Below, in pieces: positions 24,772 to 36,058 of a DNA stretch of 64,000 nt. The position numbers and the translations under genes were made by a program. The DNA comes from Roseateles sp. YR242 (GTDB lineage: Bacteria > Pseudomonadota > Gammaproteobacteria > Burkholderiales > Burkholderiaceae_C). Numbering within the stretch: the stretch's first letter is position 1; each line of letters begins with the position of its first letter. The notes beneath the pieces were generated by a model. The model was not told the origin of the DNA. It ran no database searches and worked only from the letters and a program-made list of their open reading frames with translations. The stretch spans positions 411,729 to 475,728 of the forward strand of contig NZ_FOAV01000002.1 of assembly GCF_900109745.1 (NCBI RefSeq). Direction: 5' to 3'.

Positions 24772-27126
24772 ATGTCGTCCTCCCGCTTTGCTTGTCACGC
24801 CGATCCTGTCCGCCGCTCCACGCCCTCTTCCCACCGGCGCCGTGCTTTGGCGCCGACGCCGCTGATCCTGTCGCTGCTGGCCGCCCTGCATGGCGGGGCC
24901 TTTGCCCAGACCGCGGCAGCGGCGGCCGCTGCGGCTCCGGTGCCTGCTTCGGCAGCCAGCCCGGCAGACGGTCAGCCAGACAGCGGCCCAGCGCAACCGC
25001 GCCAGTTGGAGAAGGTGGTGATCGAGGCCAGCGCCGATGCGTCCGCCAAAGGCTTGCCCAAGGCCTATGCCGGGGGCCAGGTGGCACGGGGCAGCCGCAT
25101 CGGGCTGCTGGGCAACCAGGACATCATGGAAACGCCATTCAACACCACGGCCTACACCAACGAACTGATCCAGAACACCCAGGCCCGCAGCGTGGGCGAC
25201 GTGCTGCTGAACGACCCGGCCGTGCGAGTGGCACGGGGCTTCGGCAACTTCCAGGAGTCGTACTTCATCCGCGGCTTCATTCTGAACTCGGACAGCGTGG
25301 CCTACAACGGCCTGTATGGCCTGCTGCCGCGCCAGTACATCTCGGCCGAGCTGTTCGAGCGTGTGGAAGTGCTGCGTGGGGCCTCGGCCTTCCTGAACGG
25401 TGCCACGCCCAATAGCGACGGCATCGGGGGCTCCATCAACCTGCTGCCCAAGCGCGCCCCCAGCCAGGCCCTTAGCCAGTTGACCGTGGGCACCGCCAGT
25501 GGCGGCCAGACCTACCTGGCCGTGGATCTGGCCCGCCGCTTCGGCCCGGACAACAGCACCGGCATTCGCGTCAATGCCGCCACGCGCAGCGGCGACACCT
25601 CCGTGGACCGTGAGTCCGTCGAGATGGGCATGGCCGCGGTGGCACTGGATTGGCGCAGCCGCGACGTGCGCCTGTCGGCCGACATCGGCTACCAGGACCA
25701 CCAGCTCAAGCGCGCACGCACCAACGTCACCCTCTCGACAGCGGCCACCGCCTCGATTACCGGCATCCCCAAGACACCGGACGGCGACGCCAACTGGGCC
25801 CAGCCCTGGAGCTATTCCAAGGAACGCGACACCTTCGGCACCATCCGTGGCGAGGTAGACCTGGACCGCCTCGGTGCCAAGGACTGGACCGCCTGGTTCG
25901 CCATGGGTGCCCGCAACAGCGCCGAGGCCAATTCGCTGGCGAACCTGACGCTCACCAATTCCACCACCGGCGCCGGCACCACCTATCGGTTCGACAACAC
26001 ACGTGAAGACCATGTGCACACCGGCGAAATCGGTCTGCGCGGGCAACTGCGCACCGGTGGCATCCGCCACGAACTGGTGGCCTCGGCCAACGCGTTCAAG
26101 CTGGACAAGAAGGCGGCCTACGGCTCGTCGCCCTCCTCCGGCGTGAACCTGCTGCAGACCAACCTCTACACACCGGTGGACGCCACCATGCCGGCGCTGA
26201 CCACCATCGCCAACCAGCTCGAGAACCCGGGCACCACCGGCATCACCTACCTGCGCAGCGTCGCACTGGCCGACACGCTGGTGGCGCTGGACGATCGCCT
26301 GCGTGTCACGCTGGGCCTGCGGCATCAGCAGCTGGACATCCGCACCTATGCGTACAACACCGGCACCCAAAGCTCCGGATACAGCCCCAGCCGCACCAGC
26401 CCGATGGCGGGGGTGATCTACCGCTTCACGCCGTCCTGGTCGGCCTACGCCAACTACATCGAAGCCCTGACGCAGGGTGAAACGGCCAGCGCGACCACGG
26501 CTGGGGCCAACCTGGGCGGCATCACCCTGCCCCCCTATGTCTCGCGTCAGAAGGAACTGGGCCTGAAGTACGACGGCGGACGCATCGGCGGCACGGTGGC
26601 GCTGTTTTCGACGGCCAAGCCTCGGGCTGTGACGGTGTACAACGTCAGCTTCACCGCCGAAGGCGAAGATCGCCACCAAGGCGTCGAGTTCACCGCCTTC
26701 GGTGAGATCACCCGCGACTGGAAGCTGCTGGGCGGCTTCACCTGGCTGGACGCCGAGCAACGTCGCACCGGTGCCCCCACCACGGAGGGCAAGCAGGTGA
26801 TCGGCGTGCCGCGCCGCATGCTGAACCTGGGCACCGAGTGGAATGTGCCGGGTCTGGAGGGCCTCACGCTGGATGCCCGCATGGTCGCCACCAGCCCTGT
26901 GGCCGCCAATGCCATCAACACGCTGAACGTGCCGGGCTGGACTCGCCTGGACGCGGGTGCCCGCTACACCATCGACTTCCGGGGCCACCTGATGACCCTG
27001 CGAGCCCGGGTGGACAACGTCGCCAACCGCAGCTACTGGGCTTCGGCCGGCGGCTACCCCGGCAGCGGCTACTTGGTGCTGGGCACCCCACGCAGCGTGA
27101 CGGTCAGCGCCTCCATGGACTATTGA
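24772..27126 (+). CDS. TonB-dependent siderophore receptor
   Basis: The 784-aa protein has a signal peptide (hydrophobic segment near residues 30-45, ALHGGAFA), a plug domain (about 90-215; QESYFIRGFILNSDSV, ERVEVLRGASAFLNG, GGSINLLPKRA) and a 22-strand barrel ending in VTVSASMDY with the aromatic C-terminus. This is the outer-membrane receptor for ferric siderophores, energised by TonB. The Fur-like box upstream supports iron regulation. The ligand cannot be read from the sequence. No partner iron-transport genes lie beside it. Confidence 0.9.
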   Translation: MSSSRFACHADPVRRSTPSSHRRRALAPTPLILSLLAALHGGAFAQTAAAAAAAAPVPASAASPADGQPDSGPAQPRQLEKVVIEASADASAKGLPKAYAGGQVARGSRIGLLGNQDIMETPFNTTAYTNELIQNTQARSVGDVLLNDPAVRVARGFGNFQESYFIRGFILNSDSVAYNGLYGLLPRQYISAELFERVEVLRGASAFLNGATPNSDGIGGSINLLPKRAPSQALSQLTVGTASGGQTYLAVDLARRFGPDNSTGIRVNAATRSGDTSVDRESVEMGMAAVALDWRSRDVRLSADIGYQDHQLKRARTNVTLSTAATASITGIPKTPDGDANWAQPWSYSKERDTFGTIRGEVDLDRLGAKDWTAWFAMGARNSAEANSLANLTLTNSTTGAGTTYRFDNTREDHVHTGEIGLRGQLRTGGIRHELVASANAFKLDKKAAYGSSPSSGVNLLQTNLYTPVDATMPALTTIANQLENPGTTGITYLRSVALADTLVALDDRLRVTLGLRHQQLDIRTYAYNTGTQSSGYSPSRTSPMAGVIYRFTPSWSAYANYIEALTQGETASATTAGANLGGITLPPYVSRQKELGLKYDGGRIGGTVALFSTAKPRAVTVYNVSFTAEGEDRHQGVEFTAFGEITRDWKLLGGFTWLDAEQRRTGAPTTEGKQVIGVPRRMLNLGTEWNVPGLEGLTLDARMVATSPVAANAINTLNVPGWTRLDAGARYTIDFRGHLMTLRARVDNVANRSYWASAGGYPGSGYLVLGTPRSVTVSASMDY

Positions 27127-27148
27127 GAACCGGGCGAACCCAGGGAGG

Positions 27149-27172
27149 GGGTCCGCCAAGCTTGGCGGACCC
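27149..27172 (+). terminator. Perfect 24-bp palindrome after the TonB receptor
   Basis: The arm GGGTCCGCCAAG is followed directly by its complement, 22 bp after the stop codon. There is no T-tract, so it is a hairpin or mRNA-stabilising element rather than a textbook terminator. Confidence 0.45.
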
Positions 27173-27229
27173 GCATAATCGGCGGCAGCACAAGCCTGGG
27201 CGCACAGACGCCCGCCGCAGGGGGAAACC

Positions 27230-28207
27230 ATGAGTACCGATCTCGTGTTCGCCGATGAACTGCCCGACGAGGGGCTCGGCGACGGCAGCCGACAGCGACC
27301 GCTCGCGCCCTGGGTGGTGATGATCGTGGATGACGATCCGGCGGTTCACCAGGTCACGCAGTTGGTCATGGACGACTTCGAGTTCGCCGGCCGCAAACTG
27401 CAGTTTCTCAACGCCTATACCGCCAGCGAGGCGCGCGACCTGCTGCGAAGCCGTCGGGACGTGGCGCTGATTCTGCTGGATGTGGTGATGGAATCTGAGC
27501 ATGCCGGGCTGGATTTGGCGCGCTTCATCCGCGAGGAGATCGGCAACCGGCATGTGCGCATCGTGCTGCGCACCGGGCAGCCCGGCCAGGCGCCCGAAGA
27601 GGACGTGATCAAGTCCTACGACATCAACGACTACAAGGAAAAGACCGAGCTGACCAAGCGCAAGCTGATCACTGTGTTCTATTCCGCGCTGCGCTCTTAC
27701 CGCGACATCATCATCATTGATCAGTCGCGCCAGGCGCTGCGCCGCTCCATCGAAGCCATCACGCACATCCACGATGCCGCCAACCTGCGTCTGCTGGCCT
27801 CCGCGCTGCTGGCGCAACTGGCCCACCTGCTGGGTTATGAGGCCGAGGGGCTTTGCGCCAGCCGGATGTCGGCCTATGCGGCGTCCCATGGCGAAGGGCC
27901 TTACCGGGTGCTGGCAGCTACCGCCCAGTTCCAGGGGCTGCTGGACGATTCAGCGGTAGGGGACCTGCCCTCGGAGGTCCGGGATGCGCTGGCCCACGCC
28001 CTGAAGACCCGCCAGAGCCAGTTCGACAGCGAGCGCTTCGTCGGCTACTACCGCACCCACTCGGGCAACGAGAGCCTGCTGTACATGACCTTTTCCGATC
28101 CGATCGACACGGATGGGCAGGAGCTGCTGCAGATCTTTTGCGCCAATGTGGCCATCGCCTACGAGCGTCTGCTGGCGTCACCGGCAGGCAGCGCCCCGAC
28201 GGCTTGA
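27230..28207 (+). CDS. Response regulator with DUF3369 domain
   Basis: The 325-aa product has a receiver domain (MIVDDDPAVHQV, phospho-Asp in LILLDVVMES, Lys in NDYKEKTELT) followed by a DUF3369 domain (about 180-320). DUF3369 proteins often carry an HD-GYP or other output domain after this segment; here the chain ends without one. A GGGGGAA ribosome-binding site precedes the start. No sensor kinase is next to it. Function, probably in signal relay, is unknown. Confidence 0.85.
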   Translation: MSTDLVFADELPDEGLGDGSRQRPLAPWVVMIVDDDPAVHQVTQLVMDDFEFAGRKLQFLNAYTASEARDLLRSRRDVALILLDVVMESEHAGLDLARFIREEIGNRHVRIVLRTGQPGQAPEEDVIKSYDINDYKEKTELTKRKLITVFYSALRSYRDIIIIDQSRQALRRSIEAITHIHDAANLRLLASALLAQLAHLLGYEAEGLCASRMSAYAASHGEGPYRVLAATAQFQGLLDDSAVGDLPSEVRDALAHALKTRQSQFDSERFVGYYRTHSGNESLLYMTFSDPIDTDGQELLQIFCANVAIAYERLLASPAGSAPTA

Positions 28208-28271
28208 GACCGCACCGTATCATCGCCGCCGTCGTTTTCTCTGTCCGGCGGTCGCCTGGGCGACCCGCATC

Positions 28272-29060
28272 ATGCTGCATCACCTCCGCCTGTTCCTGAT
28301 CGCCCTGCAGTTCTTCACCCGTGTGCCGATTCCACGCTGGGTCGGGTTCCAGCCCGAATGGCTGCAGCAATCCGCCCGTTATTTCCCGCTGGTGGGGGCG
28401 GTGGTGGGGGCCTGGTCGGCCTGCGTGCTGTGGGCCGCGCTGCTGGTCTTCCCGGCCACCGTGGCGGTGGTGCTGGCCATGGCGGCAAGCGTGTGGCTAA
28501 CCGGCGGCTTCCATGAAGACGGCCTGGCTGACACCTGTGACGGCCTGGGCGGCGCGGTGAGCCGTGAGCGCGCCTTGGAGATCATGAAGGACTCGCGCCT
28601 GGGGAGCTACGGCGCCCTCGGGCTGGTGTTCGTGCTGGGCCTGAAAGCCGCCGCCCTGCTCGGCCTGGCCGATGCAGATGCCACGCTGGCGCTGGTCGCC
28701 ATCGTCTGGTCCCACCTGGCGTCACGCGCGGCCCCGGTGTGGCTGATGCACGCACTGCCTTATGCCGGCGACGCCGCACACGCCAAGGCCAAACCCTTGG
28801 CCACGCAGATCAGCGGCGGTGGGCTGGTGGTGGCGCTGGGGTCGGTGCTTGTCGCTTCGGTGGTGTGGGCCTGGCTGTTGCCGGACGACATTCCGCTGCT
28901 GCTGGGGGCGCTGCTGACCTGTGCCGGGCTGACCTTTTATATGCAGTCGATGCTGGACCGCCGCCTGGGCGGCTACACCGGGGACAACCTGGGTGCCACA
29001 CAGCAGGTGGTGGAGGTGGGCGCGCTGCTGGCGATCCTCGGCCTCGCAACGGTGTTCTGA
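28272..29060 (+). CDS. cobS: Adenosylcobinamide-GDP ribazoletransferase
   Basis: CobS joins adenosylcobinamide-GDP and alpha-ribazole in the last steps of cobalamin synthesis at the inner membrane. The Mg-binding DGLADTCDGLGG motif, FHEDG, and several hydrophobic helices are visible. The 262-aa length is typical. The start at 28272 (MLHHLRLFLIALQF) was chosen from the family start. It is followed after 15 bp by a cobC-like gene. Confidence 0.93.
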   Translation: MLHHLRLFLIALQFFTRVPIPRWVGFQPEWLQQSARYFPLVGAVVGAWSACVLWAALLVFPATVAVVLAMAASVWLTGGFHEDGLADTCDGLGGAVSRERALEIMKDSRLGSYGALGLVFVLGLKAAALLGLADADATLALVAIVWSHLASRAAPVWLMHALPYAGDAAHAKAKPLATQISGGGLVVALGSVLVASVVWAWLLPDDIPLLLGALLTCAGLTFYMQSMLDRRLGGYTGDNLGATQQVVEVGALLAILGLATVF

Positions 29061-29075
29061 TCCGGCCTCATCGCC

Positions 29076-29780
29076 ATGAAGCGCCAGCCCACCGAACGCC
29101 TGCGAGCGGACGCCGCGTCCGATGGACACACGCTCTTCGTCTGGCGGCATCCTCGCCCGGAAGGCGCCAAAGGGCTGTGTGTGGGCGCTGGCTGCGATCT
29201 GCCGGTATCAACTCGCCGGGCCAAGCGCTTGGCCCGGCGCATTCAGGCCCACGCGCGCCGTCATCAGCTGCCCCACGAGATCTGGACCTCCGGGTTGCGC
29301 CGCTGCGCGGAGGTCGGCCGCTGGCTACGTCGCTGGGGCTGGCGCCACCACATCGATGCCGCCCTGCGTGAGCTGGATTTCGGGCGTTGGGATGGCCGTC
29401 CGTGGGCGGAGATTTCCAAGGCCGAAATCGATACCTGGGTCCAGGACTTCGCCACGGCCACGCCGGGCGGCGGTGAAAGCCTGGTCGCTTTGCTCGCCCG
29501 CGCATCCAGCTGGACGGGGGGCCAATTGGTGGTCAGCCACGGCGGATGGATGCTGGCGCGCCGTTGGATGGCTGAGCATCCTGGCCAGACGCCGTCAGCG
29601 GATCAATGGCCGGCACCGCCTGCGTACGGCGCGTGTTGGGCACTGCCTTCTGCAAGGTCCATCGCAGCGGCGGCCGGCGCGACGTTCCGCCCCCAGTCCC
29701 AGGGCGGCCCATCCGGCGCTCAATCCGCTCAATCCGGTGCTCAATCCGGCGCCGCATCCAGCGCTGTATCCGGCCCCTGA
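29076..29780 (+). CDS. cobC: CobC-like histidine phosphatase (alpha-ribazole phosphatase)
   Basis: This 234-aa protein of the histidine phosphatase superfamily shows the catalytic RHP in FVWRHPRPEGAKG (a variant of RHG), RELDFGRWDG and VVSHGGW. In the cob context it should dephosphorylate alpha-ribazole-5'-phosphate. The last 45 residues are low-complexity, encoded by 12-bp repeats (GAQSAQSGAQSGA). The gene directly follows cobS, so they form an operon. Confidence 0.82.
   Translation: MKRQPTERLRADAASDGHTLFVWRHPRPEGAKGLCVGAGCDLPVSTRRAKRLARRIQAHARRHQLPHEIWTSGLRRCAEVGRWLRRWGWRHHIDAALRELDFGRWDGRPWAEISKAEIDTWVQDFATATPGGGESLVALLARASSWTGGQLVVSHGGWMLARRWMAEHPGQTPSADQWPAPPAYGACWALPSARSIAAAAGATFRPQSQGGPSGAQSAQSGAQSGAASSAVSGP
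29713..29769. repeat. 12-bp tandem repeats at the 3' end of cobC
   Basis: Units of the form CCGGCGCTCAAT recur about five times with changes and one 9-bp short unit. They encode the low-complexity tail of the phosphatase. Copy number probably varies. Confidence 0.6.
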
Positions 29781-29811
29781 GACCGCTTCCGCTGGCGAGC
29801 CAGGCTCGACC

Positions 29812-31322
<1,511 letters not shown>

Positions 31323-31326
<4 letters not shown>

Positions 31327-32084
31327 TGGCGAACCGCAATGCCCTGGCTGGCCATCAGCGCCTTCGCCTCCCCGACCGTGTGATCACCATAGTGGAAGAT
31401 GCTGGCCGCCAGCACCGCATCGGCGCCGCCGACCTTGATGCCATCCGCCAGGTCCTGCAGCGAGCCGACACCGCCGGAGGCGATCACCGGCACCGGCACG
31501 GCGTCCGCCACGGCACGTGTGAGGGCCAGGTCAAAACCGCTGCGGGTGCCGTCGCGGTCCATGCTGGTCAGCAGGATCTCGCCAGCACCCAACGTGGCCA
31601 TGCGGCTGGCCCATTCCACGGCGTCCAGGCCCGTGTTCTTGCGCCCGCCATGGGTGTAGACCTCCCAGCCGGTGCCATCAGCACGGCGCTTGGCGTCAAT
31701 GGCCACGACGATGGCCTGCGCACCATACCGGTCGGATGCGGCTCGGATGAGCTCGGGGTCCGACACCGCTGCCGAGTTGAAGCTGACCTTGTCCGCCCCC
31801 GCATTGAGCAGCCGGCGCACATCCGCCACCGAGCGGACACCACCGCCCACCGTCAACGGAATGAACACCTGCGAGGCCACCGATTCGATGATGGGCAGGA
31901 TCAGGTCTCGCCCATCGCTCGTGGCGGTGATGTCCAGGAAGGTGAGTTCGTCGGCGCCCTGCTCGTTGTAGCGGGCGGCGATTTCCACCGGATCCCCGGC
32001 GTCGCGCAGCTCAACGAAATTGATGCCCTTGACGACACGACCGCCGGTCACGTCCAGACAGGGAATGATGCGTTTGGCCAGCAA
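31323..32084 (-). CDS. hisF: Imidazole glycerol phosphate synthase, cyclase subunit
   Basis: HisF closes the imidazole ring of PRFAR with ammonia passed from HisH. The catalytic Asp residues are in [10 protein letters not shown] and VVAIDAKRR, and the phosphate-binding GGGVRS and IASGGVG loops are visible. The 253-aa barrel is full length. It is 4 bp after hisA and overlaps rsmD. Confidence 0.97.
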
Positions 32085-32088
32085 GAAG

Positions 32089-32832
32089 TCAGTCCCCGTT
32101 CAATTCATCCGCGCGATTCTGTCCCGCGGTGAAGTCCAGATCGCCCGTATAGATGGCGCGACCGCAGATGACGCCTTGCACTCCTTCGGACTCCACGGCG
32201 CACAGCGCCTCGATGTCCGCCAGGTTGGACAGGCCACCCGACGCAATCACGGGAATGCTCAAGGCCTGGGCCAGGCGCACGGTGGCATCGATGTTGACGC
32301 CCGTCAGCATGCCGTCACGGCCGATGTCGGTGTAGATGACACCTTCAATGCCGTAATCCTCGAACTTACGCGCCAGGTCCACCACTTCGTGGCCGGTGAG
32401 CTTGCTCCAGCCGTCGGTGGCCACCTTGCCGTCCTTGGCGTCCAGGCCCACGATGATGTGGCCGCCGAACGCGGAGGCCGCGTCCTTCAGGAAGCCCGGG
32501 TTCTTGACCGCAGCGGTGCCGATGATCACGTACGACAGGCCGTCGTCCAGATAACGCTCGATGGTGTCCAGGTCGCGGATGCCGCCCCCCAGCTGCACCG
32601 GGATCTCGTCACCCACCTCGCGGAGGATGGCCCGGATCGCGGGCTCGTTCACCGGCTTGCCGGCAAACGCTCCATTGAGATCCACCAGATGCAGGCGCCG
32701 TGCGCCGGCATCGAGCCAGCGGCGTGCCATCTCGGCGGGATCTTCGCCAAAGGTGGTGGAGTTGTTCATATCGCCTTGTTTGAGGCGGACGCACTTGCCG
32801 TCTTTCAGGTCAATCGCGGGAATCAGCAGCAT
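32089..32832 (-). CDS. hisA: ProFAR isomerase
   Basis: HisA isomerises ProFAR to PRFAR in histidine synthesis. Catalytic Asp residues are in [14 protein letters not shown] and [12 protein letters not shown], with phosphate loops GGGIRD and IASGGLSN. Length 247 aa is normal. It lies 51 bp after hisH. Confidence 0.97.
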   Translation of the reverse strand: MLLIPAIDLKDGKCVRLKQGDMNNSTTFGEDPAEMARRWLDAGARRLHLVDLNGAFAGKPVNEPAIRAILREVGDEIPVQLGGGIRDLDTIERYLDDGLSYVIIGTAAVKNPGFLKDAASAFGGHIIVGLDAKDGKVATDGWSKLTGHEVVDLARKFEDYGIEGVIYTDIGRDGMLTGVNIDATVRLAQALSIPVIASGGLSNLADIEALCAVESEGVQGVICGRAIYTGDLDFTAGQNRADELNGD

Positions 32833-32883
32833 GGCCGAAGATGCGGGTGAAAAATGTGGATGAAAAGGGTGGAGGAGAGAAAG

Positions 32884-33537
32884 TCAGGGCTTCCAATGCA
32901 GGAAGTTGCGATAGAGCGAGAGCCCGAACGCGGCACTTTTCTCAGGGTGAAACTGCGTGGCAAAAATGTTATCCCGCGCCACGGCGCAGGTAAAGCGCAA
33001 GCCGTAATCGCTCTCACCGACGCTGTCGTCCGACGCCGACGTCTGCGCATAGAAACTGTGTACGAAATAGAACCAACTGTCGTCGGGAACCTCTCCCCAC
33101 ACCGGATGCGCTCGCATCTGGTGCACGCGGTTCCACCCCATCTGGGGGACCTTGTAACGGCTGCCATCCGGCTGCAGCTGGCCCGCCAGCTGGAAACGCT
33201 GCACGCGGCCGGGGATCAGGCCCAGGCCCGGCGTGTCCTGTTCCTCGCTGTGGTCCAGCAGCATCTGCATGCCCACACACACGCCCATGAGCGGCTTGTT
33301 GGCGGCGGCCTGCAGCACGGCCTCCTTCAGGCCGGAGTCGCTGAGTTCCCGCATGCAGTCCCGCATGGCCCCCTGCCCAGGCAGGACCACCCGTTCGGCG
33401 GCCGCCACCTCTTCCGGCCGGGAGGTGATGATCACCTGCACGCCCTGCCCCTGGGCCGCATGCTGCACGGCCTGCGAGACCGAACGCAGGTTGCCCATGC
33501 CGTAGTCCACCACGGCGACGGTTCGGGCCTGCGTCAT
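32884..33537 (-). CDS. hisH: Imidazole glycerol phosphate synthase, glutaminase subunit
   Basis: HisH is the class I glutamine amidotransferase that supplies ammonia to HisF. The catalytic Cys is in [11 protein letters not shown] and His-x-Glu in [13 protein letters not shown] chose the start at 33537, where ATG and the hisB TAA overlap by one base (TAATG); the open frame to 33639 lies in hisB. The 217-aa length is normal. Confidence 0.96.
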   Translation of the reverse strand: MTQARTVAVVDYGMGNLRSVSQAVQHAAQGQGVQVIITSRPEEVAAAERVVLPGQGAMRDCMRELSDSGLKEAVLQAAANKPLMGVCVGMQMLLDHSEEQDTPGLGLIPGRVQRFQLAGQLQPDGSRYKVPQMGWNRVHQMRAHPVWGEVPDDSWFYFVHSFYAQTSASDDSVGESDYGLRFTCAVARDNIFATQFHPEKSAAFGLSLYRNFLHWKP

Positions 33538-34133
33538 TAGAGCGTCCCCTTGGTGGAGGGGATCACGCCCGCCGAGCGGGGGTCCAGCGTCATCGCCATG
33601 CGCAGTGCGCGGCCGAAGGCCTTGAACATGGTCTCGCACTGGTGGTGGGCGTTATGGCCCTTCAGGTTGTCCACATGCAGCGACACCAGGGCGTGGTTGA
33701 CGAAGCCCTGGAAGAACTCATAGGTCAGCTGCGTGTCGAAGGCGCCGACGCTGCCTGCCGTGAAACGCACGTCCATGGCCAGGCCCGGACGTCCGGAGAA
33801 GTCCACCACCACGCGGGAGAGTGCTTCGTCCAGCGGCACATAGCTGTGGCCGTAACGGGTGAGGCCCTTCTTGTCGCCGATGGCCTGGGCCACCGCCATG
33901 CCCAGCGTGATGCCCACATCCTCCACCGTGTGGTGGCCGTCGATGTGCAGGTCGCCCTTGGCCTCGATGTCCAGGTCGATCAGCCCGTGGCGGGCGATCT
34001 GGTCGAGCATGTGGTCGAAGAATCCAATGCCGGTGGACAGGTTGGCCTGGCCGGTGCCATCCAGGTTCACGCGGACGCGAATCTGGGTTTCCTTGGTGTC
34101 GCGGCGGACTTCAGCGATGCGTTCGGCGCTCAT
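33537..34133 (-). CDS. hisB: Imidazoleglycerol-phosphate dehydratase
   Basis: HisB dehydrates imidazole glycerol phosphate. The 198-aa protein has the metal-binding repeats [22 protein letters not shown] and the second half [12 protein letters not shown]. It is the monofunctional form, without the phosphatase domain found in E. coli HisB. Confidence 0.96.
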   Translation of the reverse strand: MSAERIAEVRRDTKETQIRVRVNLDGTGQANLSTGIGFFDHMLDQIARHGLIDLDIEAKGDLHIDGHHTVEDVGITLGMAVAQAIGDKKGLTRYGHSYVPLDEALSRVVVDFSGRPGLAMDVRFTAGSVGAFDTQLTYEFFQGFVNHALVSLHVDNLKGHNAHHQCETMFKAFGRALRMAMTLDPRSAGVIPSTKGTL

Positions 34134-34205
34134 GATGCTTCCAGGGACGAGGTCGGGATCAAAAAGAAGGGAGGGGCAAACGGGAGCTCTTGGCTCTGCA
34201 GGTGC

Positions 34206-35309
34206 TCAGCCTGCCACAGATGGGGCCAGCTCCGCCAGCGCGCCGCGCAAGGCAACCAGCAGCGTGTGGTTCTCCTGGGGCGTGCCCACGGTCAACCGCA
34301 CACAGCGGGCCAGCAGCGGATGCATGCGGGAGACGTCCTTGATCAGCACGCCGCGGGCCTTGAGTGCGGCGTGCACGGCACCGGCATCCGGCACACGGAC
34401 AAGAATCATGTTGCCTTCACTGGGGAAGACCTGAACACCGTCCAGCGGCCGGAGTTCGGTCAGCAGCCGGTCTCGCTCGGCGCGCAGTTCGGCGGCCTGG
34501 CGCTCGTAAACCTCGGCATGCTCCAGCGCAAACAAGCCGGCTTCCGCGTTCAGGACACTGATGTTGTAGGGCGGGCGCAGCTTGTCCACCTGGTGGACCA
34601 GGTCGGCATGGCCCATCAGGTAGCCGATACGCACACCGGCCAGACCGAACTTGCTCATGGTGCGCATGACCAGCACATGGTCGTAGCGGTCCAGGAGTCC
34701 CATGGCGTTCCGGGAGGCGAAGGGCTGGTAGGCCTCGTCGATGACCACCAGACCCGGCGCCGCCTGGGCGATCCGGTCGATGACATCGGCATCCCAGAGG
34801 TTGGCGGTCGGGTTGTTCGGGTAGGCCAGGTAGATCAGTGCGGGCTGGTGCAGCGCCATGGCGGCCAGCATGGCGGCCTCGTCCAGCTCGAAGCTGTCGG
34901 TCAGCGGCACACCCACAAACTTCAGGCCCAGGTAACGGGCCGACAGCTCATACATCACAAAGCCGGGCAGCGGCGCCATCACCGTGGCGCCGGGCTTCGC
35001 GACGGCCAGGGACAGCAGCGAGATCAGCTCGTCCGAGCCATTGCCCAGCATCACGGCCTTGTCTGCCGGCATGCCGGCATGAGCGGCCAGGGCGCGGGCC
35101 AGGTCCGCCGTGCGTTCGCCGGGATAACGGTTGATGGCCACCTGGCCCAGGCGGGCCCCCAGGGCCTGCTGCAGCTCGGCGGGCAGGCGATAGGGGTTCT
35201 CCATCGCGTCCATCTTGAGCAGGCCGGCAGCGCTGTGCACCTGGTAGGCATGCAGGGCACGCACGTCTTCACGCAGGGTCTCAAGGGCGCGGGTCAGGTA
35301 GGCACTCAT
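34206..35309 (-). CDS. hisC: Histidinol-phosphate aminotransferase
   Basis: HisC transfers an amino group to imidazole acetol phosphate with PLP. The PLP Lys is in MRTMSKFGLAGVRIGY, and YPNNPTAN and the Asp in VVIDEAYQPF are typical class I/II aminotransferase motifs. The 367-aa length is normal. Its ATG overlaps the stop of the PIN-toxin gene by 4 bp (ATGA), which would couple its translation to the toxin. Confidence 0.95.
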   Translation of the reverse strand: MSAYLTRALETLREDVRALHAYQVHSAAGLLKMDAMENPYRLPAELQQALGARLGQVAINRYPGERTADLARALAAHAGMPADKAVMLGNGSDELISLLSLAVAKPGATVMAPLPGFVMYELSARYLGLKFVGVPLTDSFELDEAAMLAAMALHQPALIYLAYPNNPTANLWDADVIDRIAQAAPGLVVIDEAYQPFASRNAMGLLDRYDHVLVMRTMSKFGLAGVRIGYLMGHADLVHQVDKLRPPYNISVLNAEAGLFALEHAEVYERQAAELRAERDRLLTELRPLDGVQVFPSEGNMILVRVPDAGAVHAALKARGVLIKDVSRMHPLLARCVRLTVGTPQENHTLLVALRGALAELAPSVAG

Positions 35310-35800
35310 GCGGAACGCTCGGCAGAGGTTGTCGCCGGCACGCCCGCAGGGGCGGCCAGCAGCGGATTGATGATGGTGACGCTGTCAAACAGCTGCTGGT
35401 GGGGGAGCGTGAGGCTCAGCAGCAGCTCGCAGCCCTGCACCTTGGCGGCGGCCACGATGAGCGCATCCGTGTAAGGCAGGTTGAACCGGCTCTCCAGTGA
35501 CCAGGCCGATTCCACCGTGGCGTGATCCACAGCCCAGGGCGCCCAGCGCTGGTAGCGGCGCACCTCGGCGCGCGCGTCGCCATTGGGCATGGGCGGCTGG
35601 ATGCGGGTGGTGATGGTGCGGTAGAACTCATTGAGCACCTGGCTGGACACACGGCCCAGCCTTTGCTGCCAGAGCACGCGCAGCCACGCCATCACCTGCT
35701 CGCGGCGGTCGGGGAAGGCGCCGTCTTCGCTCTGGATCAGCACCGAGGTGTCCACAAACACCGGGCTGGCGAGCGCCACGGCGGGCAGTGCGGCCGTCAT
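35306..35800 (-). CDS. PIN-domain protein, probable VapC-like toxin
   Basis: The 164-aa product has PIN-domain acidic residues in PVFVDTSVLIQ, LNEFYRTI and LPYTDALIVAAAKV, so it is a likely Mg-dependent RNase. The start at 35800 overlaps the antitoxin stop by 4 bp (ATGA); the longer frame to 35863 runs into the antitoxin. A ribbon-helix-helix gene directly upstream makes this a type II toxin-antitoxin pair. The C-terminal 30 residues are a low-complexity Ala/Thr/Pro tail. It overlaps hisC in turn. Confidence 0.85.
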   Translation of the reverse strand: MTAALPAVALASPVFVDTSVLIQSEDGAFPDRREQVMAWLRVLWQQRLGRVSSQVLNEFYRTITTRIQPPMPNGDARAEVRRYQRWAPWAVDHATVESAWSLESRFNLPYTDALIVAAAKVQGCELLLSLTLPHQQLFDSVTIINPLLAAPAGVPATTSAERSA

Positions 35801-36015
35801 GGCTGCTCGCGGCCGGGGTAGCGCCCGCCGTCCGAGGCCCAGGTTCGCTCGCGGTGCAGCCAATCCTGCAACGCCCGCTCATAGGCGTCGTCCGAGCGCA
35901 TCTTTTCAGCCAGCAGCTCACCGACCAGGCGGGAGACACTGGTGTTGCGCCGTGCAGCTTCCAGCCGCGCCCATTCGGCGACGCTGTCTTCCATGGTCAC
36001 GGTCACGTTCTTCAT
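35797..36015 (-). CDS. Ribbon-helix-helix antitoxin
   Basis: The 72-aa protein begins MKNVTVTMEDSVAEWARLEA, a beta-strand followed by the two helices of the CopG/RHH fold, with SRLVGELLAEKM as second helix. It should bind DNA as a dimer at the nested palindrome just upstream and neutralise the PIN toxin through its C-terminal part. Confidence 0.82.
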   Translation of the reverse strand: MKNVTVTMEDSVAEWARLEAARRNTSVSRLVGELLAEKMRSDDAYERALQDWLHRERTWASDGGRYPGREQP

Positions 36016-36027
36016 GAGCTGGATGCT

Positions 36028-36058
36028 ACACGAAGTTCGTGTTCCACGAACTTCGTGT
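36028..36058. promoter_or_regulatory. Nested-palindrome operator of the toxin-antitoxin genes
   Basis: Two 13-bp palindromes, CACGAAGTTCGTG (36029-36041) and CACGAACTTCGTG (36045-36057), are joined by TTC, and the whole 31 bp is one larger inverted repeat. Four TTCGTG half-sites fit cooperative binding of RHH dimers. It lies 13 bp upstream of the antitoxin start. Confidence 0.85.

Noticed and set aside
28208-28271. Cobalamin riboswitch before cobS
   Set aside because: The gap is only 64 bp and shows none of the conserved B12-box sequence.
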